Shown: positions 23,931 to 33,196, counted from the stretch's first letter. The stretch: DNA of 64,000 bases from MGOM01 sp035693825 (GCA_035693825.1 DASSGB010000232.1:1-64000), one strand, 5' to 3'. Notes: a model not told the origin generated them from the letters alone. Numbers and translations: made by a program.

Positions 23931-24698
23931 ATGACGCGCCGCTTGACTCCGGCGAACCTCATTTTCGGTCTGCTGTCCCTGGCGGGGCTGGTAGCGTTCG
24001 CCTATCCGTTTTGGGCCCCGGCCGGTCTGGACCCAAGCCAGATGCGTCCCGCGTTGTTTCTCTTCAGCGGATCGCTGGCGATGATCCTGGTCGCGATGCT
24101 GGCCGAGGCACAAGAAGGCTTGACGGCGCACACCATCGCCATGCTGGGTGCGCTGGTGGGCCTCAACACCGCGCTGCGCATGATGGACAACCTCGTGCCG
24201 CTTCCCGGCGGTTTCTCACCGGTCTTCCTTCTGATCGCCTTGGTGGGCTATGTCTTCGGCGCACGTCTGGGCTTCCTGATGGGCGCCCTCACACTCTTGA
24301 TCTCTGATCCTCTTAGCCCGGGAGGCCTCGGGCCGTGGACGCCCTACCAGATGCTGGCCGCCGGCTGGGTAGGGATGGGCGCGGCCTTTCTGCCCAAACG
24401 CGCCGGCGCGCTGGGTCTGGCTGTGTACGCCGGCCTGTGGGGCTGGCTCTTCGGCGTCCTGACCAATCTCTACTACTGGCCCTACGCGCTCGGCGCGCCG
24501 GACATCAGCTGGCAGCCGGGCCTGGGATGGGGAGAGATACTGGCGCGCTACGGCCGCTACTACCTGGTCACGTCGCTGGCCTGGGACACGATGCGAGCCA
24601 TCGGGAACGTCGTCCTCCTGGGCGCCCTCGGCCCGTCGCTGATCAAGGTCCTCGAGCGATTCCGACGGCGGGCGTATGTCGCCTGGGAACCTGCGTGA
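23931..24698 (+). CDS. ECF transporter S component, cobalamin-type candidate
   Basis: 255 residues, six or more membrane helices. S components are the substrate-binding membrane subunits of energy-coupling-factor importers. The central part (VPLPGGFSPVFLLIALVGYV, FGARLGFLMGALTLLISDPL, GPWTPYQMLAAGWVGMGAAF) is what I recall from S components found with cobalamin ECF genes in Actinobacteria and Chloroflexota. The only EcfA and EcfT genes in view are at 59-61.6 kb under a B12 riboswitch, so they may pair. This link is inference. It overlaps the next frame's earliest possible start by 23 nt and is probably co-transcribed with the C39 and murJ genes. Confidence 0.75.
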   Translation: MTRRLTPANLIFGLLSLAGLVAFAYPFWAPAGLDPSQMRPALFLFSGSLAMILVAMLAEAQEGLTAHTIAMLGALVGLNTALRMMDNLVPLPGGFSPVFLLIALVGYVFGARLGFLMGALTLLISDPLSPGGLGPWTPYQMLAAGWVGMGAAFLPKRAGALGLAVYAGLWGWLFGVLTNLYYWPYALGAPDISWQPGLGWGEILARYGRYYLVTSLAWDTMRAIGNVVLLGALGPSLIKVLERFRRRAYVAWEPA

Positions 24699-24708
24699 AC
24701 GCGGCCGG

Positions 24709-26022
24709 ATGCCTGACATGCGAATGAGACGCTCGCCTCGTCGCTGGGTCATCGTGGCCGCGGCCATCGTACTGAGCCTCGTCCTCGGTGCCTGGGTATA
24801 CAACCTGCCGGCCGTCCAGGAGCGAATCGGCTGGCGAGTTTCCGAGGCGCGCGCCGCCCTGTGGTATGCCCTCTTCCCGCCGGAGGAATCGGTGTTCACT
24901 CCGGATCCAACACTGGCGGCCATGGTCCGGCAGACCCTCGGGGCGTTAACCCCGACCCGCACGATCACGCCCACGCGCGGGCCGACTTCCCTTCCCACCA
25001 CCACGCCCTCACCCACCATCGTGCCGACTCCTCTTCCGGAGCGCGTGGCCCTCAGCGGAACCCGTCACGAGTACCAGCAATACAACAACTGCGGCCCGGC
25101 CACACTGGGCATGGGACTCTCCTTCTGGGGATGGACCGGCGATCAACGCCCGATCGCGGCCTTCACCAAGCCCAACCCGCGCGACAAGAACGTCATGCCT
25201 TATGAGATGGAAGCCTTCGTCGAGAGCGAGACCGAATGGCTGGCGGTCGTGCGCGTGGGCGGAAACCTGGACCGACTGAGGTCCTTCCTGGCGGCCGGCT
25301 TCCCGGTCATCGTCGAAAAAGGATTCGAACTCGAAGGTGCAGCATTCGACGGGTGGATGGGACACTACGAACTGATGACGGGCTACGACGATGCCCGCGG
25401 CCGTGTCACCGCCCAGGACTCCTACATCGGCTCGGATCTGCCGGTGAGCTACGAGGAACTCGAGGCCAATTGGCGGGCCTTCAACTACACCTACATCGTC
25501 ATCTATCCCCCAGACCGCGAAGACCAGGTGCTGGCCCTGCTCGGCCCGGATGCCGACGAGAAGGCCAACATCGAGGCCGCCGCCCAAAAGGCCTCGGACG
25601 AGATCTTCGCCCTGACCGGCCGCGATCAGTTGTTCGCCTGGTTCAATCGCGGCACCAACCTGGTGGACATGCAGGACTACGCCGGGGCGGCGGCGGCCTA
25701 CGACGAAGCCTTCCGCATCGACGCCGAGTTGGCCATCCTCGATCCCGAACACCGGCCGTGGCGCATCCTGTGGTATCAGACGGGCCCGTACTGGGCTTAC
25801 TTCTACTCCGGCCGCTACTACGACGTCATCAACCTCGCCACGCAGACTCTGTCCAACATGAGCGAGCCGATCCTGGAGGAGAGCTATTACTGGCGCGGCC
25901 TGGCGCGCGAGGCCATCGGCGACGTCGCCGGGGCCATTGAAGATCTTCGGACCAGCCTGATCTATCACCCCGGTTTCGAGCCGGCTCTGTTCCATCTGAA
26001 CCGCCTGGGCGTAGATGCCTGA
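24709..26022 (+). CDS. C39-like cysteine peptidase with TPR-like tail
   Basis: 437 residues from ATG 24709 (alternative in-frame ATG at 24676 would overlap the S component by 23 nt). Signal-anchor (WVIVAAAIVLSLVLGAWVY), Thr/Pro-rich linker (about 85-120), then a papain-like C39 domain (about 125-285): Cys in YNNCGPATLGMG, His in GHYELMTGYDD and the third residue in VTAQDSYIGSD. The end carries helical repeats of TPR type (LFAWFNRGTNLVDMQDYAGA, SYYWRGLAREAIGDVAGAIE). The protein should face outside the membrane. C39 domains usually process peptides; with a complete triad it looks active. It overlaps murJ by 8 nt. Confidence 0.85.
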   Translation: MPDMRMRRSPRRWVIVAAAIVLSLVLGAWVYNLPAVQERIGWRVSEARAALWYALFPPEESVFTPDPTLAAMVRQTLGALTPTRTITPTRGPTSLPTTTPSPTIVPTPLPERVALSGTRHEYQQYNNCGPATLGMGLSFWGWTGDQRPIAAFTKPNPRDKNVMPYEMEAFVESETEWLAVVRVGGNLDRLRSFLAAGFPVIVEKGFELEGAAFDGWMGHYELMTGYDDARGRVTAQDSYIGSDLPVSYEELEANWRAFNYTYIVIYPPDREDQVLALLGPDADEKANIEAAAQKASDEIFALTGRDQLFAWFNRGTNLVDMQDYAGAAAAYDEAFRIDAELAILDPEHRPWRILWYQTGPYWAYFYSGRYYDVINLATQTLSNMSEPILEESYYWRGLAREAIGDVAGAIEDLRTSLIYHPGFEPALFHLNRLGVDA

Positions 26023-27592
26023 GTCCGCGCGCCCGAAGGCCGCGCTCACCGTCCTGCGAGCCTGGTCGCCCGTCGCCCGTGCCTCGCTCCTGATCGCGGG
26101 CCTGTTCGCCATCGACAAGCCGCTCGATCTGCTGCGGCAGATCATCATCGGCCGGCAGTTCGGTGTGGGCCCCGAGCTGGACGCGTTCAACGCCGCCAAC
26201 AATCTCCCCGACCTCCTGCGGGCGCTGATCACCGGCGGCGCGCTGTCGTTGGCTCTGATCCCCGTCCTGTCGGAAGCACTCGAGCGCAGCGGTCGCCCGG
26301 CGTTGTGGTCGTTGTTCAGCCGCATCGCCAATCTGGCCTTCGTCGTCACCGGCGTCCTGGCGGTCGTGGTCGGGTTGCTGGCCGAGCCGATCGTTCGCTC
26401 GCAGTGGGGCATCGCCCCCGGGTTCGCGCCCGAGGTCCAAGACCTGGTGATCGAGTTGATGCGCCTCAACCTCGCCGCGCTGTTGCTGTTCTCGGTCAGC
26501 GGCTTGGTGACCTCCGGCCTGCAGGCCAATCAGCATTTCTTCCTGCCGGCTTTGGCCCCGGTGGTGTACGACCTGGGCCAGATCGGCGGCGCGCTCGTGC
26601 TCGCCCCCGGCCCCGACGATCTCGCCATCGCCGGGCTGCGCTTCCCGGGGTTGGGACTCGGCGTTCACGGCCTGGTTTACGGCGTCATCATCGGCGCCGC
26701 CCTGCACCTGGCCGTGCAGCTGCCGGGCCTGGTGCGGCATCACTTTCGCTGGTCTCCATCCCTCGACCTTCGGCATCCCGGGGTCCGACAGGTGCTGAGG
26801 CTGATGGGACCGCGCCTCGTGACCATCGGCGCGTTTCAGCTCATGTTTGTCATTCAGGACAATCTGGGCTCACGCCTTCCCAGCGGCGCGGTGACGGCCC
26901 TGACGTACGGCTGGCTGATCATGCAGTTTCCGGAGACTCTCATCGGCACCGCTCTGGGGACAGCCCTGCTCCCGACGCTCTCGGAACAATTCGCCCGCGG
27001 CGATTCATCGGCCTTCGGCGCGAGTGTCGAACGCGGCCTGCGTGTCCTGCTCGCGTTGACGCTGCCTTCGGCGGTCCTGCTCGCGCTTGCGGTTCGACCT
27101 CTGGTCGCGGCCGCGTTCGCCTTCGATGACGCGGGCACGAGCCTGGTGGCGGCCACCACGCAGGGCTTCCTAGTGGGATTGGTGGGCCATGCCTGGCTGG
27201 AAGTGCTGGCGCGCGCCTTCTTCGCGCGCCAGAATGCCCGGCCTCCGCTTGTGGCGCGGCTGGCTAATCTGGCGGTGTTCCTGGCCGCAGGCGCGGCCCT
27301 TTTCCGGCCGCTGGGAGCACTGGGGATCGCCGTCAGCAACAGCCTGGGCTTCACGGTCGAGGCGGCCGTTCTCTACTTGATTCTCCGACGCCCTCGGCCC
27401 GAGATCCGCGGCGCGTGGTCGTGCCTGCCGCGCGCCATCGCCGGATCGCTCCTCAGCGGCGCGGCGGCCTACGCCGCCATGAGCTGGCTCCCCCTTCCTG
27501 CGCTCCTGTCCACCGCCATCGGCCTCGCCATCGGCGGCGCGATCGCAGTCCTATTCATCCTGCCCGAATTGCGCGAATTGAAACGGCTGTAA
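26015..27592 (+). CDS. murJ: MurJ-like lipid II flippase
   Basis: 525 residues with about 14 membrane helices, MOP/MVF superfamily. MurJ moves lipid II across the membrane for peptidoglycan synthesis. The N-terminus has the family pattern DKPLDLLRQIIIGRQFGVGPELDAFNAA (split over helix 1 and its loop), NNLPDLLRALITGGALSLAL and FIPVL-like LIPVLSEAL; later TLIGTALGTALLPTLSEQFA and ARAFFARQNARPPLVARL match the second half. It is the last gene of a likely S component > C39 peptidase > murJ transcript. Lipid II rather than another oligosaccharide lipid as cargo is inferred from similarity. Confidence 0.88.
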   Translation: MPESARPKAALTVLRAWSPVARASLLIAGLFAIDKPLDLLRQIIIGRQFGVGPELDAFNAANNLPDLLRALITGGALSLALIPVLSEALERSGRPALWSLFSRIANLAFVVTGVLAVVVGLLAEPIVRSQWGIAPGFAPEVQDLVIELMRLNLAALLLFSVSGLVTSGLQANQHFFLPALAPVVYDLGQIGGALVLAPGPDDLAIAGLRFPGLGLGVHGLVYGVIIGAALHLAVQLPGLVRHHFRWSPSLDLRHPGVRQVLRLMGPRLVTIGAFQLMFVIQDNLGSRLPSGAVTALTYGWLIMQFPETLIGTALGTALLPTLSEQFARGDSSAFGASVERGLRVLLALTLPSAVLLALAVRPLVAAAFAFDDAGTSLVAATTQGFLVGLVGHAWLEVLARAFFARQNARPPLVARLANLAVFLAAGAALFRPLGALGIAVSNSLGFTVEAAVLYLILRRPRPEIRGAWSCLPRAIAGSLLSGAAAYAAMSWLPLPALLSTAIGLAIGGAIAVLFILPELRELKRL

Positions 27593-27596
27593 GAGC

Positions 27597-27735
27597 AGTG
27601 GTCAGTGGTGACCCCTGCGCTTGCCGTTCTTCCGCCAAATGAGGCGCAGGGGTGAGTGGCCAGTGGTCAGCTCTCGCAGGCGACGCGGCTGCCCACACCT
27701 GACGGCTGATGGCTGACGGCGGACGGCCGACGGCC
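27597..27735. repeat. Degenerate TCAGTGG / CTGACGGC repeat, copy 2
   Basis: CAGTGGTCAGTGGTGA and GTGAGTGGCCAGTGGTCAG flank the hairpin at 27611-27653. They are followed by CTGACGGCTGATGGCTGACGG and GGACGGCCGACGGCCG. The segment fills the convergent gap between murJ and the ABC permease gene. Confidence 0.55.
27611..27653. terminator. Hairpin between convergent murJ and ABC permease genes
   Basis: Stem ACCCCTGCGC/GCGCAGGGGT, 10 bp, 23-nt loop, inside repeat copy 2. There is no U-run; the position suggests a bidirectional terminator. Confidence 0.45.
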
Positions 27736-27737
27736 GT

Positions 27738-29003
27738 TTACTCCTTTTCGTATGGAACACCATCAGCCGCGGGCATCTGGCCTCGCCCAACCACCCCGGC
27801 CAGCACGATCATCGTCGCCACGTAGGGGGCCATCAGCAGGAATTCGGATGGGATCTGGATTCCCAGGATGGCCAGTTTCGAGGCCAGCGAGTCGGCGAAG
27901 CCGAACAGCAGGCCCGCGCCGAACGACCCGAACGGCGTCCAGTTGCCGAAGATCATCGCTGCCAGGCTGATGAAGCCGCGACCGGCGGTCATCACCTCGT
28001 CGAAACGGCCGACCGAGCCCAGGGTGAAATAGCCGCCGGCGAATCCGGCCATCATCCCGCCGAGCATCACGGCCATGTAACGGGTCCGGAAGACGTTGAT
28101 CCCGAGCGTGTCGGCCGCCTTGGGATGCTCGCCGACGGAGCGCAGGCGAAGCCCCCACCGGGTGTAGAACAGCGCCACGTGAATCACCGCCAGCAGCACG
28201 AACATCGCATACACGAACATGTTGCTGTCGAACAAGATCGGGCCCAGGAAGGGGATGCGCGACAGCACCGGAATCCTCCAGGGCTGGAAGATGCCCGGGT
28301 TGTTGAGGTGCTGGTAGGTCTGCAGGAATTTCGCCGATATGTAGGAGGTCAGGCCGGTGGCCAGGATGTTGATGACCGTGCCCGATATGATCTGATTGGT
28401 CTTGTACTTGATGGAGAGCACGCCGTGAATCAAAGCCAGCAGCAATCCGCTGAGCACGGCGGCCAGCAGCCCGATCCACAGGCTGTCCGTCAGGCTGCCC
28501 ACCAGCGATCCGACCATCGCCCCGGTGAGCATCATGCCCTCAATGGCGATGTTCACCACTCCCGCGCGTTCGCAAAGCACCCCGGAGAGCGCTCCGAGCG
28601 TAAGGGGCACGGCGCGCGACAGGCTCGTATTCAGCAATCCGCCGAGGTTGAGCGATTTGTCCGCCGCGGCCCACACCAGAAAGCCGAAGATCGAAAGTCC
28701 TGCCACCACGCCCAGGACGGCGTTCGTCCATCGCCCGAAGCCGCGCGCCAGCTGAACTCCTCCCAGCACGGCCGCGACCAGCGCCAGCGCGTTGAGGGTG
28801 GCCATCGTCGGCAGGTGCCAGTCGGGCAATGTGACCTCGGCCGCGCCGGGCGCGAGGTTGAAAACCGTGACCTGTTCGCCGCTCGAGGTACGGCTGAAGA
28901 GAAACCACACGGCGAAAGCCAGGCCCAGAAACACCAGCCCCATGACGCGCTGGCGTGTCGTCGAAACTCCAACCCACGGTCGAGAGACGGCGGTGGCGGC
29001 CAT
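27738..29003 (-). CDS. Nucleoside-type ABC transporter permease 2
   Basis: 421 residues, about ten membrane helices. It belongs to the BPD_transp_2 group found with BMP-type binding proteins (B. subtilis NupQ/YufQ-like): LTLGALSGVLCERAGVVNIAIEG, YKTNQIISGTVINILATGL, WGLRLRSVGEHPKAADTLGI and GRGFISLAAMIFGNWTPFGSF are typical. An N-terminal extension adds two to three extra helices. It lies 3 nt after the first permease and is the last gene of a four-gene set (BMP lipoprotein, ATPase, two permeases), which should import purine or pyrimidine nucleosides. Confidence 0.9.
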   Translation of the reverse strand: MAATAVSRPWVGVSTTRQRVMGLVFLGLAFAVWFLFSRTSSGEQVTVFNLAPGAAEVTLPDWHLPTMATLNALALVAAVLGGVQLARGFGRWTNAVLGVVAGLSIFGFLVWAAADKSLNLGGLLNTSLSRAVPLTLGALSGVLCERAGVVNIAIEGMMLTGAMVGSLVGSLTDSLWIGLLAAVLSGLLLALIHGVLSIKYKTNQIISGTVINILATGLTSYISAKFLQTYQHLNNPGIFQPWRIPVLSRIPFLGPILFDSNMFVYAMFVLLAVIHVALFYTRWGLRLRSVGEHPKAADTLGINVFRTRYMAVMLGGMMAGFAGGYFTLGSVGRFDEVMTAGRGFISLAAMIFGNWTPFGSFGAGLLFGFADSLASKLAILGIQIPSEFLLMAPYVATMIVLAGVVGRGQMPAADGVPYEKE

Positions 29004-29006
29004 GGG

Positions 29007-30278
29007 CTAGCCTCCCCACGTGCCGGCGAAGACCTGCTCGCCCTTTTCCGGCACGCGCAGACGATAGATCGTCCGGATGATCGCCGGCGCGGCAATGAAC
29101 GCCAGGATCATCGCCTGCAAGATGGAAATGATGTCGATCGGGATGCCCGCGGCGATCTGCATGCGCGTGGCCCCCGTACGTAAGATGCCGAAGAGCAACG
29201 CCGCGAGGACCACGCCCACCGGATGGCTGTTGCCCAGAAGCGCCAGGGCGATGCTGTCGAAGCCGTAGCCGGAGGAAAAGGCCATCGCCACATTGTGGTT
29301 GACGCCCAACACCTCGTTCGTCCCGGCCAATCCCGCCAGCGCGCCCGAAAGCGACATGGCCAGGATGGTGCTGCGCACGGTGCTCATTCCGGCGTAGCGC
29401 GAAGCGTGAGGATTCGATCCCACCGAGCGCAGGTCGAAGCCCCAGGTCGTACGATACAGGAACCAGTACACCAGCCAGGCGACTGCCAGCGCCACGAAAA
29501 ACCCGAGGTGGAATCGAATCGGCTGCTCGAAGAAGCGCGGCAGCATGGCCGAGTCCTGAATGGTGGGGCTGACCGGATTGAAGGACTCAGGCCGCTTCAT
29601 CGGCCCCGTGAGCAGCCAATCGCTCAGCCGGAAGGCAATGTAGTTCATCATGATGGTGTTGATGACTTCGTGGCCCCCCGTCTTGGCTTTCAGCCACCCG
29701 GGGATGAAGCCCCACAGGGCGCCTCCCAGAGCGCCGGCCAGCAGCGCCAACGGCAGGTGGATGATCGCCGGCAACCCGGTGATCGAGTATCCGGCATATG
29801 CGGCCACGATCGCCCCGACGAAGATCTGGCCCTCGGCGCCGATGTTGAACAGCCCGCTCTGGAATCCCAGCGCCACGGCCAGCCCGCCGAAGATGTACGG
29901 CGTGGAGGCCACAAGACTTTCGAGAATCGGGTTGAACGCTCTCCGGATCGCCAGGGCGTCACCGCTCGAAAGCGCGTTCACAATGCGCACCGGATCGCCG
30001 ATGGAGCCGGTGAACAGGGCGGCGTAGGAACGCCCGACGACGCTCAAGGACGCGCCCAGGCCGTCAAACACGCCGCGACCGAAGGCGGCGTACACCTCCT
30101 CCGACGTGACGATGATGAACAGACCTCCAAGCACCAGGCCGGTGACGACGGCCAACACCGGCACGAGGAGGATCTGTCCCAACCGGCGGCGGCGTGAGGC
30201 TTCGGGCGGGCCGCCGCTCAACTCCTCCAGCAGGATCTTGCCGACCTTGCGAGCTTGCGCTTTGGGTTTGGGGTCCAC
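29007..30278 (-). CDS. Nucleoside-type ABC transporter permease 1
   Basis: 423 residues, NupP/YufP-like. Motifs: IFGGLAVALGFQSGLFNIGAEG, KTGGHEVINTIMMNYIAF, WGFDLRSVGSNPHASRYAGM, and the C-terminal SSGYGFDSIALALLGNSHPVG. About eight to ten membrane helices follow a short cytoplasmic N-terminus rich in Lys/Arg. It pairs with the 27738 permease to form the transmembrane pore. It lies 9 nt after the ATPase stop on the same strand. Confidence 0.9.
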   Translation of the reverse strand: MDPKPKAQARKVGKILLEELSGGPPEASRRRRLGQILLVPVLAVVTGLVLGGLFIIVTSEEVYAAFGRGVFDGLGASLSVVGRSYAALFTGSIGDPVRIVNALSSGDALAIRRAFNPILESLVASTPYIFGGLAVALGFQSGLFNIGAEGQIFVGAIVAAYAGYSITGLPAIIHLPLALLAGALGGALWGFIPGWLKAKTGGHEVINTIMMNYIAFRLSDWLLTGPMKRPESFNPVSPTIQDSAMLPRFFEQPIRFHLGFFVALAVAWLVYWFLYRTTWGFDLRSVGSNPHASRYAGMSTVRSTILAMSLSGALAGLAGTNEVLGVNHNVAMAFSSGYGFDSIALALLGNSHPVGVVLAALLFGILRTGATRMQIAAGIPIDIISILQAMILAFIAAPAIIRTIYRLRVPEKGEQVFAGTWGG

Positions 30279-30287
30279 GGCCTGGTC

Positions 30288-31847
30288 CTAGAGAGTGACT
30301 TCGACTTTTCGTTTCTTGCGCGGTTTGGCCCCAGGCTCGGGTGTGATCCCGGCCATCAGCAGGCCGATCTCTTCCTTGGTGGCTTCTTCGGCGTCGACGA
30401 AACCCACCAAATGCCCGCGGTACATCACCGCGATGCGGTCGGAGAGTTCCATGATCTCGTCCAGCTCGGGCGAGACCAGCAGAACGGCGCAGCCTTCCTC
30501 CCGCTTCTGGAGAATGCGGGAATGGATGTACTCGATCGAGCCGACATCCAGGCCGCGCGTGGGTTGCGAGGCCACCAGCAGTCGGATGGGCCTCGAGAAC
30601 TCGCGCGCCACGATCACCTTTTGCTGATTGCCACCCGAGAGCGAACCGACCGTCGTCAGCGGGCTGGGGGTGCGGATGTCGAACTCGCGAATGCGTTCCT
30701 TGGCCGAGGCCAGAATGGCCTCGCGCTGGAGCTGCGGACCACGGGCGAACGGCGGCAGGTAGTAGGTGGATAGGGTCAGATTGTCGGCCACGGTAAACGT
30801 CAGGACCAATCCGTCGCGCTGCCGGTCTTCCGGAACGTGGGCTGATCCCAGCTCGGTGACCCGCCGCGGCGAGGCACGGGTGATGTCCTGACCCAGCAGG
30901 CTGATGCGGCCGGCTTGAACGGCCCGCAGGCCGGTGACGGCTTCCACCAGCTCGGTCTGGCCGTTGCCCTGCACGCCCGCCACCCCCAGGATCTCTCCGG
31001 CGCGCACCTCGAAGGACACGTCGTCGACGGCCACCTGGCGCCGATCGCTGGCCACCACGAGGTGCTCGACCCGCAGGACCGTCTCGCCGATCTTGGCCTT
31101 CGACTTCTCGACTTCCAGCATCACCTCGCGGCCCACCATCATCTCGGCCAGCTTCCCCCGGTCGGCCAGCTTGGGCGTGGTCGTGCCGACCACATGCCCC
31201 TGGCGGATGACGGTGATGCGATCGGCCACCTCCATCACCTCGCGCAGCTTGTGGGTGATGAAGATGATGGACTTCCCCTGGGAGGCCAGGGAACGCATGA
31301 TCTTGAAGAGTTCGCCGCTCTCCTGGGGCGTGAGGACAGCCGTGGGCTCGTCGAGGATAAGGATGTTGGCCTGACGGTACAGGAGCTTGATGATCTCGAC
31401 CCTCTGCTGGACGCCCACCGGCAGGTCGCGCACGTAGGCCGTCGGATCGACGTCCAGCATGAATTGGCCGGAGATTTCGGCGACGCGCCTTTCCGCCTGC
31501 CGCCGGTCGAGGAAGTCGCCCTGGCGAAGGATTTCCTGCCCCAGCATCACGTTCTCAGCTACGGTGAACACCGGGATCAACATGAAATGCTGGTGGACCA
31601 TACCGATGCCGGCCGAGATGGCGTCGCTCGGGGAGCGTATCTCCACGCGCTCGCCGCGGACGAAGACCTCGCCTTCGTCGGGCTGATACAGTCCGTAAAG
31701 GATGTTCATGAGTGTCGTCTTGCCGGCGCCGTTCTCGCCCAGCAAGGCGTGGATCTCGCCTTCTTCCAGACTCAAGTCGATATGGTCGTTGGCGAGGACA
31801 CCGGGGAAGCGCTTGGTGATGCCCCGGAGCTGGAGGATAGGGGCCAT
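30288..31847 (-). CDS. Double ABC ATPase of the nucleoside importer
   Basis: 519 residues, two ATPase domains (about 4-235 and 255-500). Domain 1: Walker A GENGAGKTT, Q-loop region MVHQHFMLIPV, Walker B ILILDEPTAVL. Domain 2 has the altered P-loop GVQGNGQTELVEAV, signature LSGGNQQKVIVARE and SQPTRGLDVGS, as usual in RbsA/MglA/NupO-type proteins where the second site hydrolyses poorly. The tail is basic (PRKKRKVEV). It powers the two permeases downstream. A terminator hairpin and a separate promoter lie between it and the BMP lipoprotein gene. Confidence 0.94.
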   Translation of the reverse strand: MAPILQLRGITKRFPGVLANDHIDLSLEEGEIHALLGENGAGKTTLMNILYGLYQPDEGEVFVRGERVEIRSPSDAISAGIGMVHQHFMLIPVFTVAENVMLGQEILRQGDFLDRRQAERRVAEISGQFMLDVDPTAYVRDLPVGVQQRVEIIKLLYRQANILILDEPTAVLTPQESGELFKIMRSLASQGKSIIFITHKLREVMEVADRITVIRQGHVVGTTTPKLADRGKLAEMMVGREVMLEVEKSKAKIGETVLRVEHLVVASDRRQVAVDDVSFEVRAGEILGVAGVQGNGQTELVEAVTGLRAVQAGRISLLGQDITRASPRRVTELGSAHVPEDRQRDGLVLTFTVADNLTLSTYYLPPFARGPQLQREAILASAKERIREFDIRTPSPLTTVGSLSGGNQQKVIVAREFSRPIRLLVASQPTRGLDVGSIEYIHSRILQKREEGCAVLLVSPELDEIMELSDRIAVMYRGHLVGFVDAEEATKEEIGLLMAGITPEPGAKPRKKRKVEVTL

Positions 31848-31877
31848 AACCTCTCCTGGGTGCCTGGGGGGACGCTC

Positions 31878-31886
31878 ATTCTATCA
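31878..31886 (-). promoter_or_regulatory. Extended -10 promoter for the ABC ATPase operon
   Basis: On the minus strand TGATAGAAT, 30 nt before the ATG at 31847, downstream of the hairpin at 31938-31968. It would give the ATPase and permease genes their own transcript. Confidence 0.5.
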
Positions 31887-31937
31887 CGCACGCTCGCCGA
31901 TCAGGCTCGCCGCGTGCGCAATGATGGCCGAAGCAAC

Positions 31938-31968
31938 CGCGGGGGCTGGCTTGTGGCCAGCCCCCGCG
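31938..31968. terminator. Strong hairpin between BMP lipoprotein and ATPase genes
   Basis: Perfect 13-bp stem CGCGGGGGCTGGC/GCCAGCCCCCGCG, loop TTGTG. It should end or stabilise most bmp transcripts, giving more binding protein than transporter. Confidence 0.7.
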
Positions 31969-32005
31969 TGTCGATCGGTCTTCCTCCGAAGCAACCCTCG
32001 GTCGC

Positions 32006-33034
32006 CTACGGGGAAGTCTGGATCGTTCCGTCGATGATCCCGGTCCGGATTGTGTCGAGCTCAGCCTTCAGCTCAGCCGAGACCATCGAGTCCAGGTCGT
32101 GGAATTCCGCCAGGTCAACGCCGCCGTTGGCCAGGGTGCCGACCGTCAGGCCGCCAGCGAACGTCCCGTCGAGCACAGACTGGATGGCGTTGAAGGTCGT
32201 GACGTCCATCTTCTTCAAGACGGAGGTCAGCGTGATCGCGGCATAGTCCGGCGAGGTCTGCGTCCAGTCGCTGTCGACGCCGATGATGTAGCCGCCGCCG
32301 CGCTCCTGAACCGCCGCCGCCGTGCCCAGGCCCACCGGCCCGGCCACGGGCATGATGATGTCGGCGCCTTCGTCCATCAGCGTCTCGCCCATCGCCCGGC
32401 CGTCATCCGTGCTTTCGAAGTTGCCGGTGAACAGGCCGGTCTGCGTGGCCGGATCCCAGCCCAGCACCTCGACGTTGGTGCCTTTCTGCTGGTTGTAGTA
32501 GTCCACGCCCATGGCGAACCCGTCCATGAAGATGGTCACGGTCGGGATCTGGATGCCGCCGAAGGTGCCGACCTTGCCGGTCTGGGTCACGCCGGCTGCC
32601 AGATAGCCCGCCAGGAAGGCCGCTTCATCCGTCTCGAAGGCCTGCCCCAGCAAGTTCGGGAAGTCGAGGTAATCGACGTCGACGATGGAGAACTTCTGAT
32701 CCGGATTCGCCTCCGCCGCCGCGGCCGTGGCGTCGCCCAGCAGGAAGCCGACGGTGATGATCAGATCGCAGCCTTCCTCAATGAAGGCGTTGATGTTGCG
32801 CTCGTAGTCGGTCTGCTGCTGCGACTCGAGGTACTTGCCCTCGATGCCCAGCTGGGCCACGGCATCCTGGACGCCCTTCCAGGCGGTGGCGTTGAACGAC
32901 TTGTCGTCGATACCGCCCGTGTCGGTGACCTGACACACCTTGGCTTTCGCCGCGGGGGCGGCCCCACCGCAGGCAGCCAGGACGAATCCGGCTACCAGCA
33001 GCAGGGAAAAGGCGGCGTACATCTTCTTCTGCAT
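32006..33034 (-). CDS. BMP-family nucleoside-binding lipoprotein
   Basis: 342 residues. It has a lipoprotein signal peptide with lipobox LAAC (Cys about residue 21), then a PnrA/BmpA-type binding domain: VTDTGGIDDKSFNATAWKGV, DLIITVGFLLGDAT, NPDQKFSIVDVDYLD, AFLAGYLAAG and TFGGIQIPTVTIFMDGFAMG. The conserved Asp/Phe residues of the nucleoside pocket appear to be kept (DDKSFN, FMDGFAMG). It should sit on the outer face of the membrane and deliver nucleosides to the permeases encoded downstream. Its promoter gives a leader of about 147 nt. GGAGAAGGAG precedes the ATG. Confidence 0.93.
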   Translation of the reverse strand: MQKKMYAAFSLLLVAGFVLAACGGAAPAAKAKVCQVTDTGGIDDKSFNATAWKGVQDAVAQLGIEGKYLESQQQTDYERNINAFIEEGCDLIITVGFLLGDATAAAAEANPDQKFSIVDVDYLDFPNLLGQAFETDEAAFLAGYLAAGVTQTGKVGTFGGIQIPTVTIFMDGFAMGVDYYNQQKGTNVEVLGWDPATQTGLFTGNFESTDDGRAMGETLMDEGADIIMPVAGPVGLGTAAAVQERGGGYIIGVDSDWTQTSPDYAAITLTSVLKKMDVTTFNAIQSVLDGTFAGGLTVGTLANGGVDLAEFHDLDSMVSAELKAELDTIRTGIIDGTIQTSP

Positions 33035-33187
33035 TTCTCCTTCTCCTTGGAAAAGTGGATGGGGATGGTAAGTCCAGGGTTGACGGACGAGGAGGAACGG
33101 ATGTCGTCCCTGTCTGCGATCACCCCTTTCCTGAATATCGAATCGGCATCGATTGGGATCGCCGGGGAAACCCGACGGGTATCGGTG

Positions 33188-33196
33188 ATGATAGCA
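33188..33196 (-). promoter_or_regulatory. Extended -10 promoter for the BMP lipoprotein gene
   Basis: On the minus strand TGCTATCAT, giving a leader of about 147 nt before the ATG at 33034. I see no known riboswitch in the leader. Confidence 0.5.
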
